In this document: piece after piece, positions 45,304 through 54,700 of the stretch
How the letters are laid out: the number at the start of each line of letters is the position of its first letter
How positions within the stretch are numbered: the first letter of the stretch is position 1
Assembly (NCBI GenBank): GCA_022844565.1
Contig: JALHLK010000008.1
Span: 95,986-159,985 of the forward strand
Reading direction: 5' to 3'
DNA length: 64,000 nt
Source of the DNA: Saprospiraceae bacterium
GTDB lineage: Bacteria > Bacteroidota > Bacteroidia > Chitinophagales > Saprospiraceae
The notes under the pieces: generated by a model
What the model saw: only the letters and a program-made list of their open reading frames with translations
Databases searched by the model: none
What the model was told of the DNA's origin: nothing
Made by a program: the position numbers and the translations under genes

Positions 45304-45481
45304 TATTTTATTATTGAAACAAAAGTATAAGTAACCATTTTGTATAAAAAAAATATCAAAATAAGTTATTATGATTGGAAAGTATGTTTGTTTTATTCTA
45401 AAATATTACTTTTTTCAGGTATTCGGGTCTAATCTCTCGACACTTGTCGAATTTTTCTACTTTTTTAAATCAATATAATTA

Positions 45482-45489
45482 TATCTTTG
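45482..45489 (+). promoter_or_regulatory. Candidate -7 box of the membrane protein/AhpD-like gene pair
   Basis: TATCTTTG matches TAnnTTTG, 24 bp upstream of ATG 45514. Confidence 0.45.
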
Positions 45490-45513
45490 TTCTTAGAAAT
45501 ATATTTTTAAAAA

Positions 45514-45987
45514 ATGATTTATAAAGAATTTAATTTTGGTGGGAAGTCTAACCCCTTGGGTAGTTTTGGTGCGATCATAGCGCTTACAATTTTCCTGGTG
45601 GCATTGTTTTTCATTGCAAAAGGAATATTTACGGTACTCTCTTGGGCTGCCCCTGTATTGTTAATACTTACAGCAGTATTTGATTATACCGTTATCACTG
45701 ACTATGGAAAATTCATAGTCAATCTATTTAAGCAAAATCCTTTATGGGGGATTTTAGCAGCAATTCTTACCGTTGTAGGTTTTCCTATTGTTTCTGGGTT
45801 TTTATTTTTCAGAGCTTATGCAAGAAAAAGTTTGAAATCTTACCAAAAAAGTCAAGAGCCTAAGTTTGAAGCATATGAAGAAATAAAAGAAGACAAAGAG
45901 GAAGAATTTTTAGATTTAAAAAGGTTAGATAAACCTAAGCCTTCTCCAAAATCAAATTCTTCTGAATACGATAATCTTTTTAATTAA
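45514..45987 (+). CDS. Small two-helix membrane protein, function unknown
   Basis: A 157-residue protein with two or three hydrophobic segments between residues 18 and 105 (IIALTIFLVALFFIAKGIF; WGILAAILTVVGFPIVSGFL). A charged tail rich in Glu and Lys (residues 110-157) is probably cytoplasmic. I recognise no family. It is followed after 5 bp by the AhpD-like gene in the same direction, so the two are probably co-transcribed. Confidence 0.75.
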   Translation: MIYKEFNFGGKSNPLGSFGAIIALTIFLVALFFIAKGIFTVLSWAAPVLLILTAVFDYTVITDYGKFIVNLFKQNPLWGILAAILTVVGFPIVSGFLFFRAYARKSLKSYQKSQEPKFEAYEEIKEDKEEEFLDLKRLDKPKPSPKSNSSEYDNLFN

Positions 45988-45992
45988 CCTAA

Positions 45993-46595
45993 ATGAGGCA
46001 GCCCTTAGTAAATCCTGTTGATAAAGCCTTAGACAACAAGGAACTACAAGAGTTAATCCTATTTTACAATGAAACATTAGGTTTTTGCCCAAATAGCATA
46101 TTGACCATGTATCATAGGCCTGAAATCGCTTACGCTTTTATAGCCCTCAACAAAGCCGTTATGGCAAATCATGGTACTGTTACAAGCAAATTAAAAAGAT
46201 TGATAGGTTATGTAACCTCTAATGTGGCAGGATGCAGATATTGTCAAGCACATACCATAAGGGCTGCAGAGCGTTATGGTGCTGATGCAAGACAATTGCT
46301 TGAAGTTTGGGATTTTGAAAAAAGTGATGCTTTTGATGAAAAAGAAAAATCAGCACTTAACTTTGCACTACATGCATCCATGATTCCTAATGCTGTAGAT
46401 GATCGAGTGGCCGAAAGATTGAGACAATATTGGTCACCGGGTGAAATTGTAGAAATTCATGGAGTTGTATCATTATTTGGATATCTCAATCGTTGGAATG
46501 ACTCCATGGGTACCGAAATTGAAGAAGGAGCAAGAGATTCAGGTAAGGAATTATTAGCTTCTAGTGGATGGGAAGATGGTCGGCATACGTACTAA
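45993..46595 (+). CDS. AhpD-like (carboxymuconolactone decarboxylase family) protein
   Basis: A 200-residue helical protein of the CMD/AhpD superfamily. The redox-active C-x-x-C is in AGCRYCQAHTIRAAERYG near residue 79, with the conserved His two residues later. This is the form seen in alkylhydroperoxidase-like members. LNFALHASMIPNAV and EIVEIHGVVSLFGYLNRWND complete the second half. By family it could reduce peroxides through its cysteine pair. The upstream neighbour is a small membrane protein spaced by 5 bp; no AhpC is present. Confidence 0.88.
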   Translation: MRQPLVNPVDKALDNKELQELILFYNETLGFCPNSILTMYHRPEIAYAFIALNKAVMANHGTVTSKLKRLIGYVTSNVAGCRYCQAHTIRAAERYGADARQLLEVWDFEKSDAFDEKEKSALNFALHASMIPNAVDDRVAERLRQYWSPGEIVEIHGVVSLFGYLNRWNDSMGTEIEEGARDSGKELLASSGWEDGRHTY

Positions 46596-46677
46596 GGTCA
46601 TTATAAAAGGTGATGATTAATTATGGGAAAGTATACTTTTTAAAAAGAAATTGAAAATATAAGGTAAAACTTATCCA

Positions 46678-46902
46678 ATGGGCGTCGAACAATTTTTATT
46701 AGAAAGAGAAAGAAAGATAGGGGAAAAGAAAGGTATCGAGAAAGGTATTGTAAAAGGCATCGATCTAGGAGTTCAAAAAAACAAAATTGAAACTGTTTTT
46801 GCTGCAAGAGAAGACGGTATGGAGATACCTCGTATTGCTAGAATTGCCAAAATCTCTGAAGAAGAGGTATTACAGATTCTAAAGGAGCATTATATGGAGT
46901 AA
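46678..46902 (+). CDS. Small EKGI-repeat protein, paralogue of the 12.6-kb gene
   Basis: A 74-residue protein starting MGVEQFLLERERKIGEKKG, then two GI-x-KGI repeats and a C-terminal tail IPRIARIAKISEEEVLQILKEH. The first 24 residues are nearly identical to those of the protein at 12606-12845, and the DNA agrees at about nine of ten positions there. The two then diverge. It too lacks the PD-(D/E)XK nuclease domain that normally precedes such tails. It stands alone between the AhpD-like gene and a convergent GNAT gene. Confidence 0.7.
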   Translation: MGVEQFLLERERKIGEKKGIEKGIVKGIDLGVQKNKIETVFAAREDGMEIPRIARIAKISEEEVLQILKEHYME

Positions 46903-46934
46903 TATTCCTTTGTCTCTACTGCTTTCTTAAATCT

Positions 46935-47504
46935 TCAGGAAATGGAGGTGTTTAGAACCACCATGTTCCAAAGTTCATCAATTTCTTCTTCCAAATATGT
47001 ATGAAAAACAGTAAAACCACAACGTTGATGTGCCTTCATGGACTTTTGATTCCTTTCTGCAATTTCTGTTACGATAATATCAAAATCCACTTTTAAGTAA
47101 TTCTTCATATATTCATACATCCTATCAAAAACACCTTTACCTCTAACCTCTGCAGCAACACAAATTTGCCCCATGATCATAAATCGGTAATCTAATACAG
47201 GCTTGTCTAAATAATTTAGCTCTGCCAAAACTTGTCCCATCATCTCAAGTTCAGGAATGATACTGGTGTGATTTGGCATCATGACTAAAGCATACCCTAC
47301 TACCCTATTATCCTTTTTTGCTATGACATGACCATAAGGCTTGCTTATAGCTTTTAAAACATCTTTTGTATGTCTCACAGTGACAAAACCCTCATTTAAG
47401 GCTTGATATTGAGAGATGTTACTTTTATGATTGATAAGTTGTAACTCCAGAATCTGATCAAAATCTATTTCTTCTGACGCAATAGTTATAATGATATTAT
47501 CCAT
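46935..47504 (-). CDS. GNAT-family N-acetyltransferase
   Basis: A 189-residue protein with the GNAT fold. Motif A is visible in MIMGQICVAAEVRGKGVFDRMYEYM near residue 112-135, where RGKG binds the acetyl-CoA phosphates. Motif B is ITEIAERNQKSMKAHQRCGFTV, with the usual N-x-x-S/A-x-x-x-x-x-x-x-GF arrangement. The acceptor cannot be inferred. It starts 12 bp after the stop of the cystathionine-type enzyme gene, in the same direction, so a link to amino acid metabolism is possible. Confidence 0.87.
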   Translation of the reverse strand: MDNIIITIASEEIDFDQILELQLINHKSNISQYQALNEGFVTVRHTKDVLKAISKPYGHVIAKKDNRVVGYALVMMPNHTSIIPELEMMGQVLAELNYLDKPVLDYRFMIMGQICVAAEVRGKGVFDRMYEYMKNYLKVDFDIIVTEIAERNQKSMKAHQRCGFTVFHTYLEEEIDELWNMVVLNTSIS

Positions 47505-47516
47505 TATAAAATATGA

Positions 47517-48662
47517 TTAAATCAAATTAAGAGCTTTGTCTAAATCTTCGATTAAATCATCCACATCTTCTATGCCAATGCTCAATCGTATCAACGAATC
47601 AGTCAAACCTACTTTTAATCTTTCTTCTTTTGGGATGGATGCGTGTGTCATACTAGCTGGATGACCTATTAAAGACTCTACACCACCTAAAGACTCTGCT
47701 AAAGCAAAAAGTTTTGTGCCTGATAATACTTTCATAGCATTACCGACAGAATTATCTTGTAAGTCGAATGATACCATTGCTCCAAACATTTTCATTTGCT
47801 TTTTGGCAACTTGATGATTTGGGTGGTCTTCAAAACCTGGCCAATAGACTTTACCAACTTTAGAATGATTTTTAAGGTATAAAGCTATAATTTCAGCATT
47901 CTCACATGCCCGTTGCACCCGTATGTGTAAGGTCTTTATACCTCTCAAAATTAAAAAACAATCTTGTGGTCCAGGGATCGCACCAACCGCATTCTGAATA
48001 AATTTAAGCTGAGATCTTAGGTCTTCATCATTGACTATTATTGCTCCATGAATGACATCAGAGTGGCCACCTATATATTTAGTAGCTGAGTGAATGACGA
48101 TATCAGCACCCAAATCAAGTGGATTTTGCAAATACGGGGATGCAAACGTATTATCAACTACTACAAGGATATTATGAGACTTGGCAATTTTGGCCACCTC
48201 TTCGATATCTACAACATTCAGCATAGGGTTTGTAGGTGTTTCGATCCAAATCATCTTTGTTTCTTCAGAAATATGTGACCTAATACCTTCTACATCTGAC
48301 ATATCTATAAAAGAAAAATCAATTCCATATTTGGCAAAGACTTTGGTCATAAGTCGATAGGATCCTCCATATAAATCATTGGTTGAGATCACTTTATCTC
48401 CAGGAACCAATAATTTTAAAATGGCATCCATCGCTGCTAAGCCACTAGCAAAACAAATACCATGTTTGCCATTTTCCAAAGCCGCAAGATTGGTCTCTAA
48501 GACCGTTCGTGTTGGGTTTTGAGTTCTAGCATATTCATACCCTTTATGGACACCAGGTTCGTCTTGGACGTAAGTGGACGTTTGATAGATGGGCGTCATA
48601 ATGGCTCCAGTACTTGGATCAGGCTCTACACCTGCATGAATAACTTTTGTTCCAAATTTCAT
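47517..48662 (-). CDS. Cystathionine gamma-synthase/beta-lyase family PLP enzyme
   Basis: A complete 381-residue trans-sulfuration enzyme. Hallmarks are TPIYQTSTYVQDEPG, YEYARTQNPTRTVLE, CFASGLAAMDAI, NDLYGGSYRL and VVVDNTFASPYLQNPL. The PLP lysine is in SATKYIGGHSDVIHGA near residue 193. The end LAESLGGVESLIGHPASMTHAS is typical. The family includes MetB, MetC and gamma-lyases that differ by few residues, so I do not choose between synthase and lyase. It starts three bases before the propeller protein's stop and is followed by the GNAT gene, a tight run with the HIT and GreA genes. Confidence 0.92.
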   Translation of the reverse strand: MKFGTKVIHAGVEPDPSTGAIMTPIYQTSTYVQDEPGVHKGYEYARTQNPTRTVLETNLAALENGKHGICFASGLAAMDAILKLLVPGDKVISTNDLYGGSYRLMTKVFAKYGIDFSFIDMSDVEGIRSHISEETKMIWIETPTNPMLNVVDIEEVAKIAKSHNILVVVDNTFASPYLQNPLDLGADIVIHSATKYIGGHSDVIHGAIIVNDEDLRSQLKFIQNAVGAIPGPQDCFLILRGIKTLHIRVQRACENAEIIALYLKNHSKVGKVYWPGFEDHPNHQVAKKQMKMFGAMVSFDLQDNSVGNAMKVLSGTKLFALAESLGGVESLIGHPASMTHASIPKEERLKVGLTDSLIRLSIGIEDVDDLIEDLDKALNLI

Positions 48663-48665
48663 TGA

Positions 48666-49502
48666 TTACTTTTTTGAATATTGATAAGCCACCACTTTAT
48701 TATCAAAAAAAGTAGGGACATAAACGATATTAGTTCTTCGATCAAGTCCAATATCCGCAGCATTGACTTTATTGGGTGTACTATCCAATAGAAGTTTTTT
48801 AGTTTTCTTTTTTATATCTACGTGGTAAACTGTGCCCGACCAACAACTAACAATATATTCGTTTAAATTTAAAGGTTCTACTCCGTCAGCTCCACCTGGC
48901 ATACCATCTACTAATCTCGTCAATTTACCTTCTGCCCATAGATTTATAGCTTCATTATCTAAAACAAAGGTCTGACCACTATTTTCTAATACACCGTTTG
49001 GTCTTTTTAGAAAAGTGGAATCAATCATTTTAGTATAATTACCATCTTTTAGCGAGTAAATAGATCTTCCACCACTATCTGAAAAGATTAAATCAGACTT
49101 TCCAACTGGGGCGATATCATTTACAGAGTTACCATTCTTAATAGGAATAACTTTTGTAATTGCGGCATCATGCATATCGATTACAACTATTCTATCTACA
49201 TCGGCAACATATAGCTTGTGATCAGCAATTGCCATACCTTTTGGTGAGTTCAATCCTTTGACCCATTCTTTTGAAATCATCTTACCATCTAAAGTTAATT
49301 TTGATATAAAACCCACGCCATCTTTTGCCCAAGACTGCTTACCTCCAATATTAGATACGTAAATGCACTTGTGTTTTTGGTCGACTAATACACTTTCTGG
49401 TGTATCAAAAATACTTTCTGATTCCCAAAGTTTAGTAAGTTTTTGTGCTGTTAGTGAAGAACATAAACCAAAAGAAACAAATAAAACAAGTAATTTTTTC
49501 AT
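48666..49502 (-). CDS. Secreted SMP-30/NHL-type beta-propeller protein
   Basis: A 278-residue protein with a signal peptide (LLVLFVSFGLCSSLTAQ). The mature part has repeated strand patterns (ESVLVDQKHKCIYVSNIGG; PKGMAIADHKLYVADVDRIVVID; LDRRTNIVYVPTFFDNKVVAYQ) as in six-bladed SMP-30/NHL propellers. No complete set of lactonase metal ligands is obvious, so a binding role is as likely as hydrolysis. It lies 3 bp after the HIT gene's stop and 3 bp before the PLP enzyme, within the greA-HIT-propeller-PLP-GNAT run. Confidence 0.8.
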   Translation of the reverse strand: MKKLLVLFVSFGLCSSLTAQKLTKLWESESIFDTPESVLVDQKHKCIYVSNIGGKQSWAKDGVGFISKLTLDGKMISKEWVKGLNSPKGMAIADHKLYVADVDRIVVIDMHDAAITKVIPIKNGNSVNDIAPVGKSDLIFSDSGGRSIYSLKDGNYTKMIDSTFLKRPNGVLENSGQTFVLDNEAINLWAEGKLTRLVDGMPGGADGVEPLNLNEYIVSCWSGTVYHVDIKKKTKKLLLDSTPNKVNAADIGLDRRTNIVYVPTFFDNKVVAYQYSKK

Positions 49503-49505
49503 TTT

Positions 49506-49901
49506 TTAGCTCATATTTGATGCAATATTTGATGCAATTTCATTGAATTGTTCTTTGGATAATGCCATTTTTTCTTTTGAAAAATTGATATCACCCATTG
49601 AATTGATGGGTACAAGATGTATATGTGCATGTGCTACTTCCAAACCTATAACTCCTACACCAATTCTATTACAAGGATAAGCAATTTTAATGGCTTTTGC
49701 CACTTTTTTACTAAAAATCATCATTTCACCGAGTAGGTCATCTTTTAAATCAAAGATATAATCCACTTCATCTTTAGGGATTACAAGCGTATGACCTATT
49801 TGTAACGGAGAAACGTCTAAAAAAGCTAAAAAGTGATCGTTTTCTGCTACTTTGTAACAAGGGATTTCTCCATCAATTATTTTTTTAAATATGGTGGACA
49901 T
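49506..49901 (-). CDS. HIT-family nucleotide hydrolase/transferase
   Basis: A 131-residue histidine-triad protein of the Hint branch. It begins IFKKIIDGEIPCYKVAEND, a very conserved Hint start, followed by FLAFLDVSPLQIGHTLVIPK. The triad HAHIHLVP occurs near residue 92 and carries the catalytic His. By family it hydrolyses AMP-linked phosphoramidates. Its first base overlaps the last base of greA (TAATG), so the two are coupled. Confidence 0.93.
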   Translation of the reverse strand: MSTIFKKIIDGEIPCYKVAENDHFLAFLDVSPLQIGHTLVIPKDEVDYIFDLKDDLLGEMMIFSKKVAKAIKIAYPCNRIGVGVIGLEVAHAHIHLVPINSMGDINFSKEKMALSKEQFNEIASNIASNMS

Positions 49902-50374
49902 TAAAATGAAATATCTAAGATTTCAAAAATAAATTCACCTGCTGGAGTTATTATTTTTGCTTCATCCCCTACCTTTTTTCCCAAAAGTCCTTGACCAATT
50001 GGTGAATTTACCGATATTTTTAAAGCTTTTAGGTCAGCTTCAGATTCAGAAACTAATTTATAAGTTAACTCTTTATTTACTTTCTTATTTAAAATCTTCA
50101 CATTAGCGAGTACGGTAACTTTAGAGTTATCTAATTCCCCTTCGGTAATAACCCGTGCACTAGCCATGGCTTTTTCCATCTCGTTGATTTTATATTCAAG
50201 CATTCCTTGTGCATTTTTGGCTGCATCATATTCTGCATTTTCTGACAAGTCACCTTTCTCCCTTGCTTCAGCTATGGCTTTTGCAGCCTCATCTCTACCT
50301 ACAGATTTTAAATGTTCTAAATCATGCTTAAGCTTATCGTACCCTTCCTGGGTCATATAAGATATTCCAGACAT
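49901..50374 (-). CDS. greA: Transcription elongation factor GreA
   Basis: A 157-residue factor. The N-terminal coiled-coil hairpin contains YDKLKHDLEHLKSVGRDEAAKAIAEAREKGDLSENAEYDAAK, split here by blocks, with the acidic tip D-L-S-E-N-A-E-Y required for transcript cleavage. The C-terminal FKBP-like domain has ISVNSPIGQGLLGKKVGDEA. It rescues backtracked RNA polymerase. It heads the five-gene minus-strand run greA-HIT-propeller-PLP enzyme-GNAT. Confidence 0.97.
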   Translation of the reverse strand: MSGISYMTQEGYDKLKHDLEHLKSVGRDEAAKAIAEAREKGDLSENAEYDAAKNAQGMLEYKINEMEKAMASARVITEGELDNSKVTVLANVKILNKKVNKELTYKLVSESEADLKALKISVNSPIGQGLLGKKVGDEAKIITPAGEFIFEILDISF

Positions 50375-50449
50375 CGTTATTTTTTTTATACTTTGTAATT
50401 AATATTTAGATAGTGAAAACCACTATCATCTTGATAACCTCTAAATAAA

Positions 50450-50486
50450 AAAGAACGTTCCTACACTACGTATAGAAACGTTCTTT
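50450..50486. terminator. Intrinsic terminator between the PorV-like gene and greA
   Basis: AAAGAACGTT (50450-50459) and AACGTTCTTT (50477-50486) form a 10-bp stem with A and T flanks on both sides. It lies 130 bp downstream of the PorV-like gene on the minus strand and before greA. It insulates greA from that operon. Confidence 0.75.
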
Positions 50487-50616
50487 CATTTTTATTATGA
50501 TGCAAAGATACACTAAAGAAACAGAAGTAATGCAAGTTTATTCGAATTTTTGAAATACCCAGAATATGACTAATTTTAATATACCCTCATCCTGTTTGGC
50601 ATTTTAGCGAAAGCGA

Positions 50617-51684
50617 CTAGAAAGCATACCGCACACTCACATTATGAGATCCTCTAAAAGGATTAGTTGCTCGATAAGAATAATCAACGCCAAAACCACT
50701 ATCTTCCCCTTTCTTTTTAGGTAAGTTTACTGAAAATCCAGCAGAAGCGCCTGTATAAACATCTTTCCCAAACACACTATTAGGATCCGCTATAACATGC
50801 CTGTAACCACCTCTTAGAATCAATAAATTTCTGAAAGAAAACTCTAGGCCCCCTCCGATTTCGTCTCTAAAATATGCATTGGAAGTGAAGTTACCTATAA
50901 ACCTTAAATATGTGCTATATTTATTAGGTAAATGCCAATCATAAGAAACCCCTAAATTTAAAGCCGTTGGCAAGTTAAATCCCTCTGCTCTGTGGTAAAA
51001 AGTGAGATTGTAGTCATTACCACCGACGGTTCGGTCAATATTTGGGCCTTGGAAAGCAAGTCCTTGACCACCAAATTTCATAGGAGAGCCAATATTTAGT
51101 AAGGAAATACCCAATTTGAAGTTTTCTTTTTCTCCTGTGATGTACTGTACTCCCGCATCGATAGAAAAGCCAAAAGCAGAAATATCCGGTAGGTTTTCTG
51201 AAATGACTCGCCCTAAAATGCCAACAGATATCTTATTTTCATACATATACGAATACCCTATCGCCAGATTAGACAAATTTGGCGAAAATGTACCACCCGT
51301 ACCTTCAGGGGCATTAACCGTTGTGATTGGAATATCTCCAAATGACAAAGTGGTTAAGGTAACACCTAAAGCTCCATTTTCACCCAATCTAAAACCAAGG
51401 CCTAAAGCATTTTGCATGATATCGGTTCCTACAAAATGTCGACTATTGGCTACTATAATTTCTCCATTCAACAACCTACTTAGTCCTGCAACGTTTAACC
51501 TCATCGCTTCCACGCCCTTAATACAAGCAGAATTTAGGCCGTGCAAACCTGCGCTTCTACCCCAAGGGTTTAGCAACAGTTGATTGGCACCGGATTCTCC
51601 TTGTCTGTCTGGATTACCGGCTGAAATAATTGTAGCCAATAGTAAAAGACAGAAAGTAGATTTTATTTTTAATTTTGATATCAT
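50617..51684 (-). CDS. PorV/PorQ-family outer-membrane beta-barrel
   Basis: A 355-residue FadL-like barrel. The signal peptide spans residues 1-23 (LKIKSTFCLLLLATIISAG). The segment LLLNPWGRSAGLHGLNSACIKGVEAM with NVAGLSRL corresponds to the conserved plug of the PorV/PorQ family. The remainder alternates polar and hydrophobic residues and ends NVSVRYAF with a terminal Phe. PorV carries T9SS cargo from the translocon to the attachment complex. Many paralogues exist, so this need not be the housekeeping PorV. The ATG 51684 is used; the longer frame starts at a TTG inside the previous stop. It is last in a cassette with the 1373-residue protein and a TonB receptor. Confidence 0.85.
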   Translation of the reverse strand: MISKLKIKSTFCLLLLATIISAGNPDRQGESGANQLLLNPWGRSAGLHGLNSACIKGVEAMRLNVAGLSRLLNGEIIVANSRHFVGTDIMQNALGLGFRLGENGALGVTLTTLSFGDIPITTVNAPEGTGGTFSPNLSNLAIGYSYMYENKISVGILGRVISENLPDISAFGFSIDAGVQYITGEKENFKLGISLLNIGSPMKFGGQGLAFQGPNIDRTVGGNDYNLTFYHRAEGFNLPTALNLGVSYDWHLPNKYSTYLRFIGNFTSNAYFRDEIGGGLEFSFRNLLILRGGYRHVIADPNSVFGKDVYTGASAGFSVNLPKKKGEDSGFGVDYSYRATNPFRGSHNVSVRYAF

Positions 51685-51718
51685 TGTTACTTTATCTTGA
51701 TTAAACCAATTAATACGT

Positions 51719-54700
51719 TTACAATCCAGTTGGATCAAACTTTCTATTCACTCCAAACCATTTTAATGTGCGCTCTTCTCCTAGCTCTGGAGCTACCACA
51801 TGTATCAAATAAACACCACTTGCTACAGGGATACCAACTGCGTTTTTCATATCCCACTCGAGTGCTGGATTAATTTGACTAGCATTTATAGCCGGGTTGC
51901 TACCTGATTTCTTAACAGGACGCTCTTCTCTATCAAATCTTCTTACAAACTTACCATCGAGCGTATAAATGGTCACCAAAGCCCGCTCAGGCAAATTAGT
52001 AATTTTTACAATGTTGGCAAATTGATTTGTTTCATAGGCACTGTATGCGTAATATGGATTTGGCACTACATTTACCTTCGATAAAGCTCCAGCGTATTCC
52101 TCTTGTGCTAATTCTAAAACACCTTTACCCTTCAATTCAAATTCATAAACAGGTAGATTATTATTTTCTACGGTGCAAGCTCTTTGACTTGCTATGGTAT
52201 TGACTATTCTATTTCGATTAAATGGTCTATCAACTCTGACTTTGATCGTCACATCATTAGGTACTAATCCAGCACTAATTGGCAACATTGGTGTAGTATT
52301 CGATCCGTAAAACATACCAGCCCATGTAATCAAAGATAGTGGATCAATCTTGGTAGTAAATAAACTTCCATTTCTAAGGCCATTTCTTAGCAAAGCACAT
52401 CCATCGTATTTTTGTCTTGTTACGTACACATAATGTTGTCCACCAAGTGGTACTGACAAAGGTAGAGGGCCGTTCAAGGTGGATAATACTTGCCCAGATG
52501 GATTAAACAACATATCTCCTGCGATATTATTACCCGTTAAAAACCTAGCATTGGCACCTGTGAATGAACTATTTTCTCCAAAGAATATGTTCAATCTTTC
52601 TCCTGTTTCTACGTCAATCGCGTAACCAGGGAACCAACCTAAGCCTGTAGGTTCACCCGGCTGTGGATTGCCTTCTTTGTCTACCGATGTTTGATTTCTA
52701 ATTTCTAAGTTCCGACTGTTACCAATGGTGGGTGCTTGAGCAGTGTTGTAATAATCTGGATTGGAAGTTTCGACTACAATACATCGACTCCATAATTCCT
52801 TATTTGACGTAAATACGATATTAACATTATTTAAATCCTTGATTCTAAGGTTACCCAATCGCTCATTAAGCAAAAATCCATTATTACTACTTCCATCTCT
52901 CCAAGCTGGAGATAAATAAAAAGGAAATTGATCAGCTGGAGGAGTACCCCAACGAGCCATATTAAACGGTGTAAACATACCCACACCCATGTTGCCCAAT
53001 TTTCTTTCTGGGTCAACAAATTTGGTAGGGTCTGTGGCTACACTTGGTTCCAATGCATCAAAAACAGAAGATGGCAAACCAAAAACATTTGGTCGATTAC
53101 TTTGAGTGATTGCATTTAACCATTGTTTACCTGAATCCTTGTAAGTAATGGTTTGCCCCACAGCTCCATTTGTTCCTTTTATATCATTACCCGGAGCTTT
53201 GACTTGACCTATTCTAATGGAGAATCCTTTTTGATAAATGATTTGTTCATTGATTTTGTCAATAGATGATTCTGATGCTATGACTGATCCTGAATTTACT
53301 TCTGTCAGTTTCCAGGTAACCCCCGGATTTAAATCACAAGTTGCAGGCGTACTATTAAAGCCTCCCACCATTTCTAATCTATATTTTCCATCACTTACTT
53401 CTAGAGGATTAAATATTTTAACTTGAATTGGGGCAGCACCTTCTTTATAAATAATTTTAGTATCTGGTGTACCTTTGATGATATTGTCTGCTACACCGTC
53501 CTTAAGATCAATGAAATATCCACCTGACCCTTCTCCACTTATCCTAGTGACTTCCGCACCTTCTCCATATTTACTTTGTAGATTCACATATACAGGTGGA
53601 CGAGGAGTGAAAGTATACACTTTTACATTTCTTCTTCCCTCGAGGTACGGAGTCCGTTGTCCGAGTACTTCTTTAGGGTCAAAATCACCAAAATTATTGT
53701 AAGCGTAAGCTATTACAAGGAAATGATATGGTTTATGATTGATGAGACTTCGATTCTCTTTCGCAAATTGATCCTCTTTTACTAAAAAAGAATTTTCTAA
53801 TCCTTTGTCTCCTCCTTGAACCATTCTCGAGTAGGTCCATACTGGTTGATTAGCATTTGTTGGTAAAGGATTGGGGTCAGATTTCCAATTAAATATTTCG
53901 GACACACCGTTTTTTACATCTGTTTGAAATACCAATCGAGCTTTATTGATGTCTCCCAATTCTTGGGTAGATACACTGGCATCTGACAATTGATATACTT
54001 TGTATCCTTCAAATCTATATTTGTTGTCTGCAACTGTTTCAGGGGCTTTTAAATCGATTTCTTCATATTTATTAAAAGCATTATTAGAAGCTCTTGCGTC
54101 ATTAGTTAGTGCAATGATGATTTCTTTATCTAGCTCAACGCCACAAATATCTGGTGCATCAGGGCCATCTGTAATATCAAAACAGTTATTAAATAATGCC
54201 TGTGCTATGTCATCAGCATTGAATAATCTTGATAAATCTGGACAAGGATAATCTAAATCTGGAGCAAATACTACTCCGACAATCAATTCATTTGTAGCCC
54301 CTGGTTGTAATAATAATGGTCCAGTTGACTGTAAAGTTCTTCTATCACCATTTGGAAGATTTGCGGTACACATAGACCATCCACGAGCATCGTTTGGGTC
54401 TGAAGGGAATACATATTTTACAGAATCCGTACTACCGGGATTAAATCCGCTACCTCCAAATGTTACGGCATCACCATTTTTCCAAAGACCACGAAGATTG
54501 TTATAAAATTCGTCATCACGGGCTTGAGGGTCTGTAGTTGGCTGAGGAGGTGAATTCACACCAGCATTGTTGGTGTATACAAATGATGTCATACCCAATT
54601 CAACTAGCGTGTCTACTTCACCTGTCTGAGGCGTAGGGTCTCTCAACACCTTCTTTCCATTGGCATCTAATATAAATGCATTGGTCTGTGGATTTCGTAC

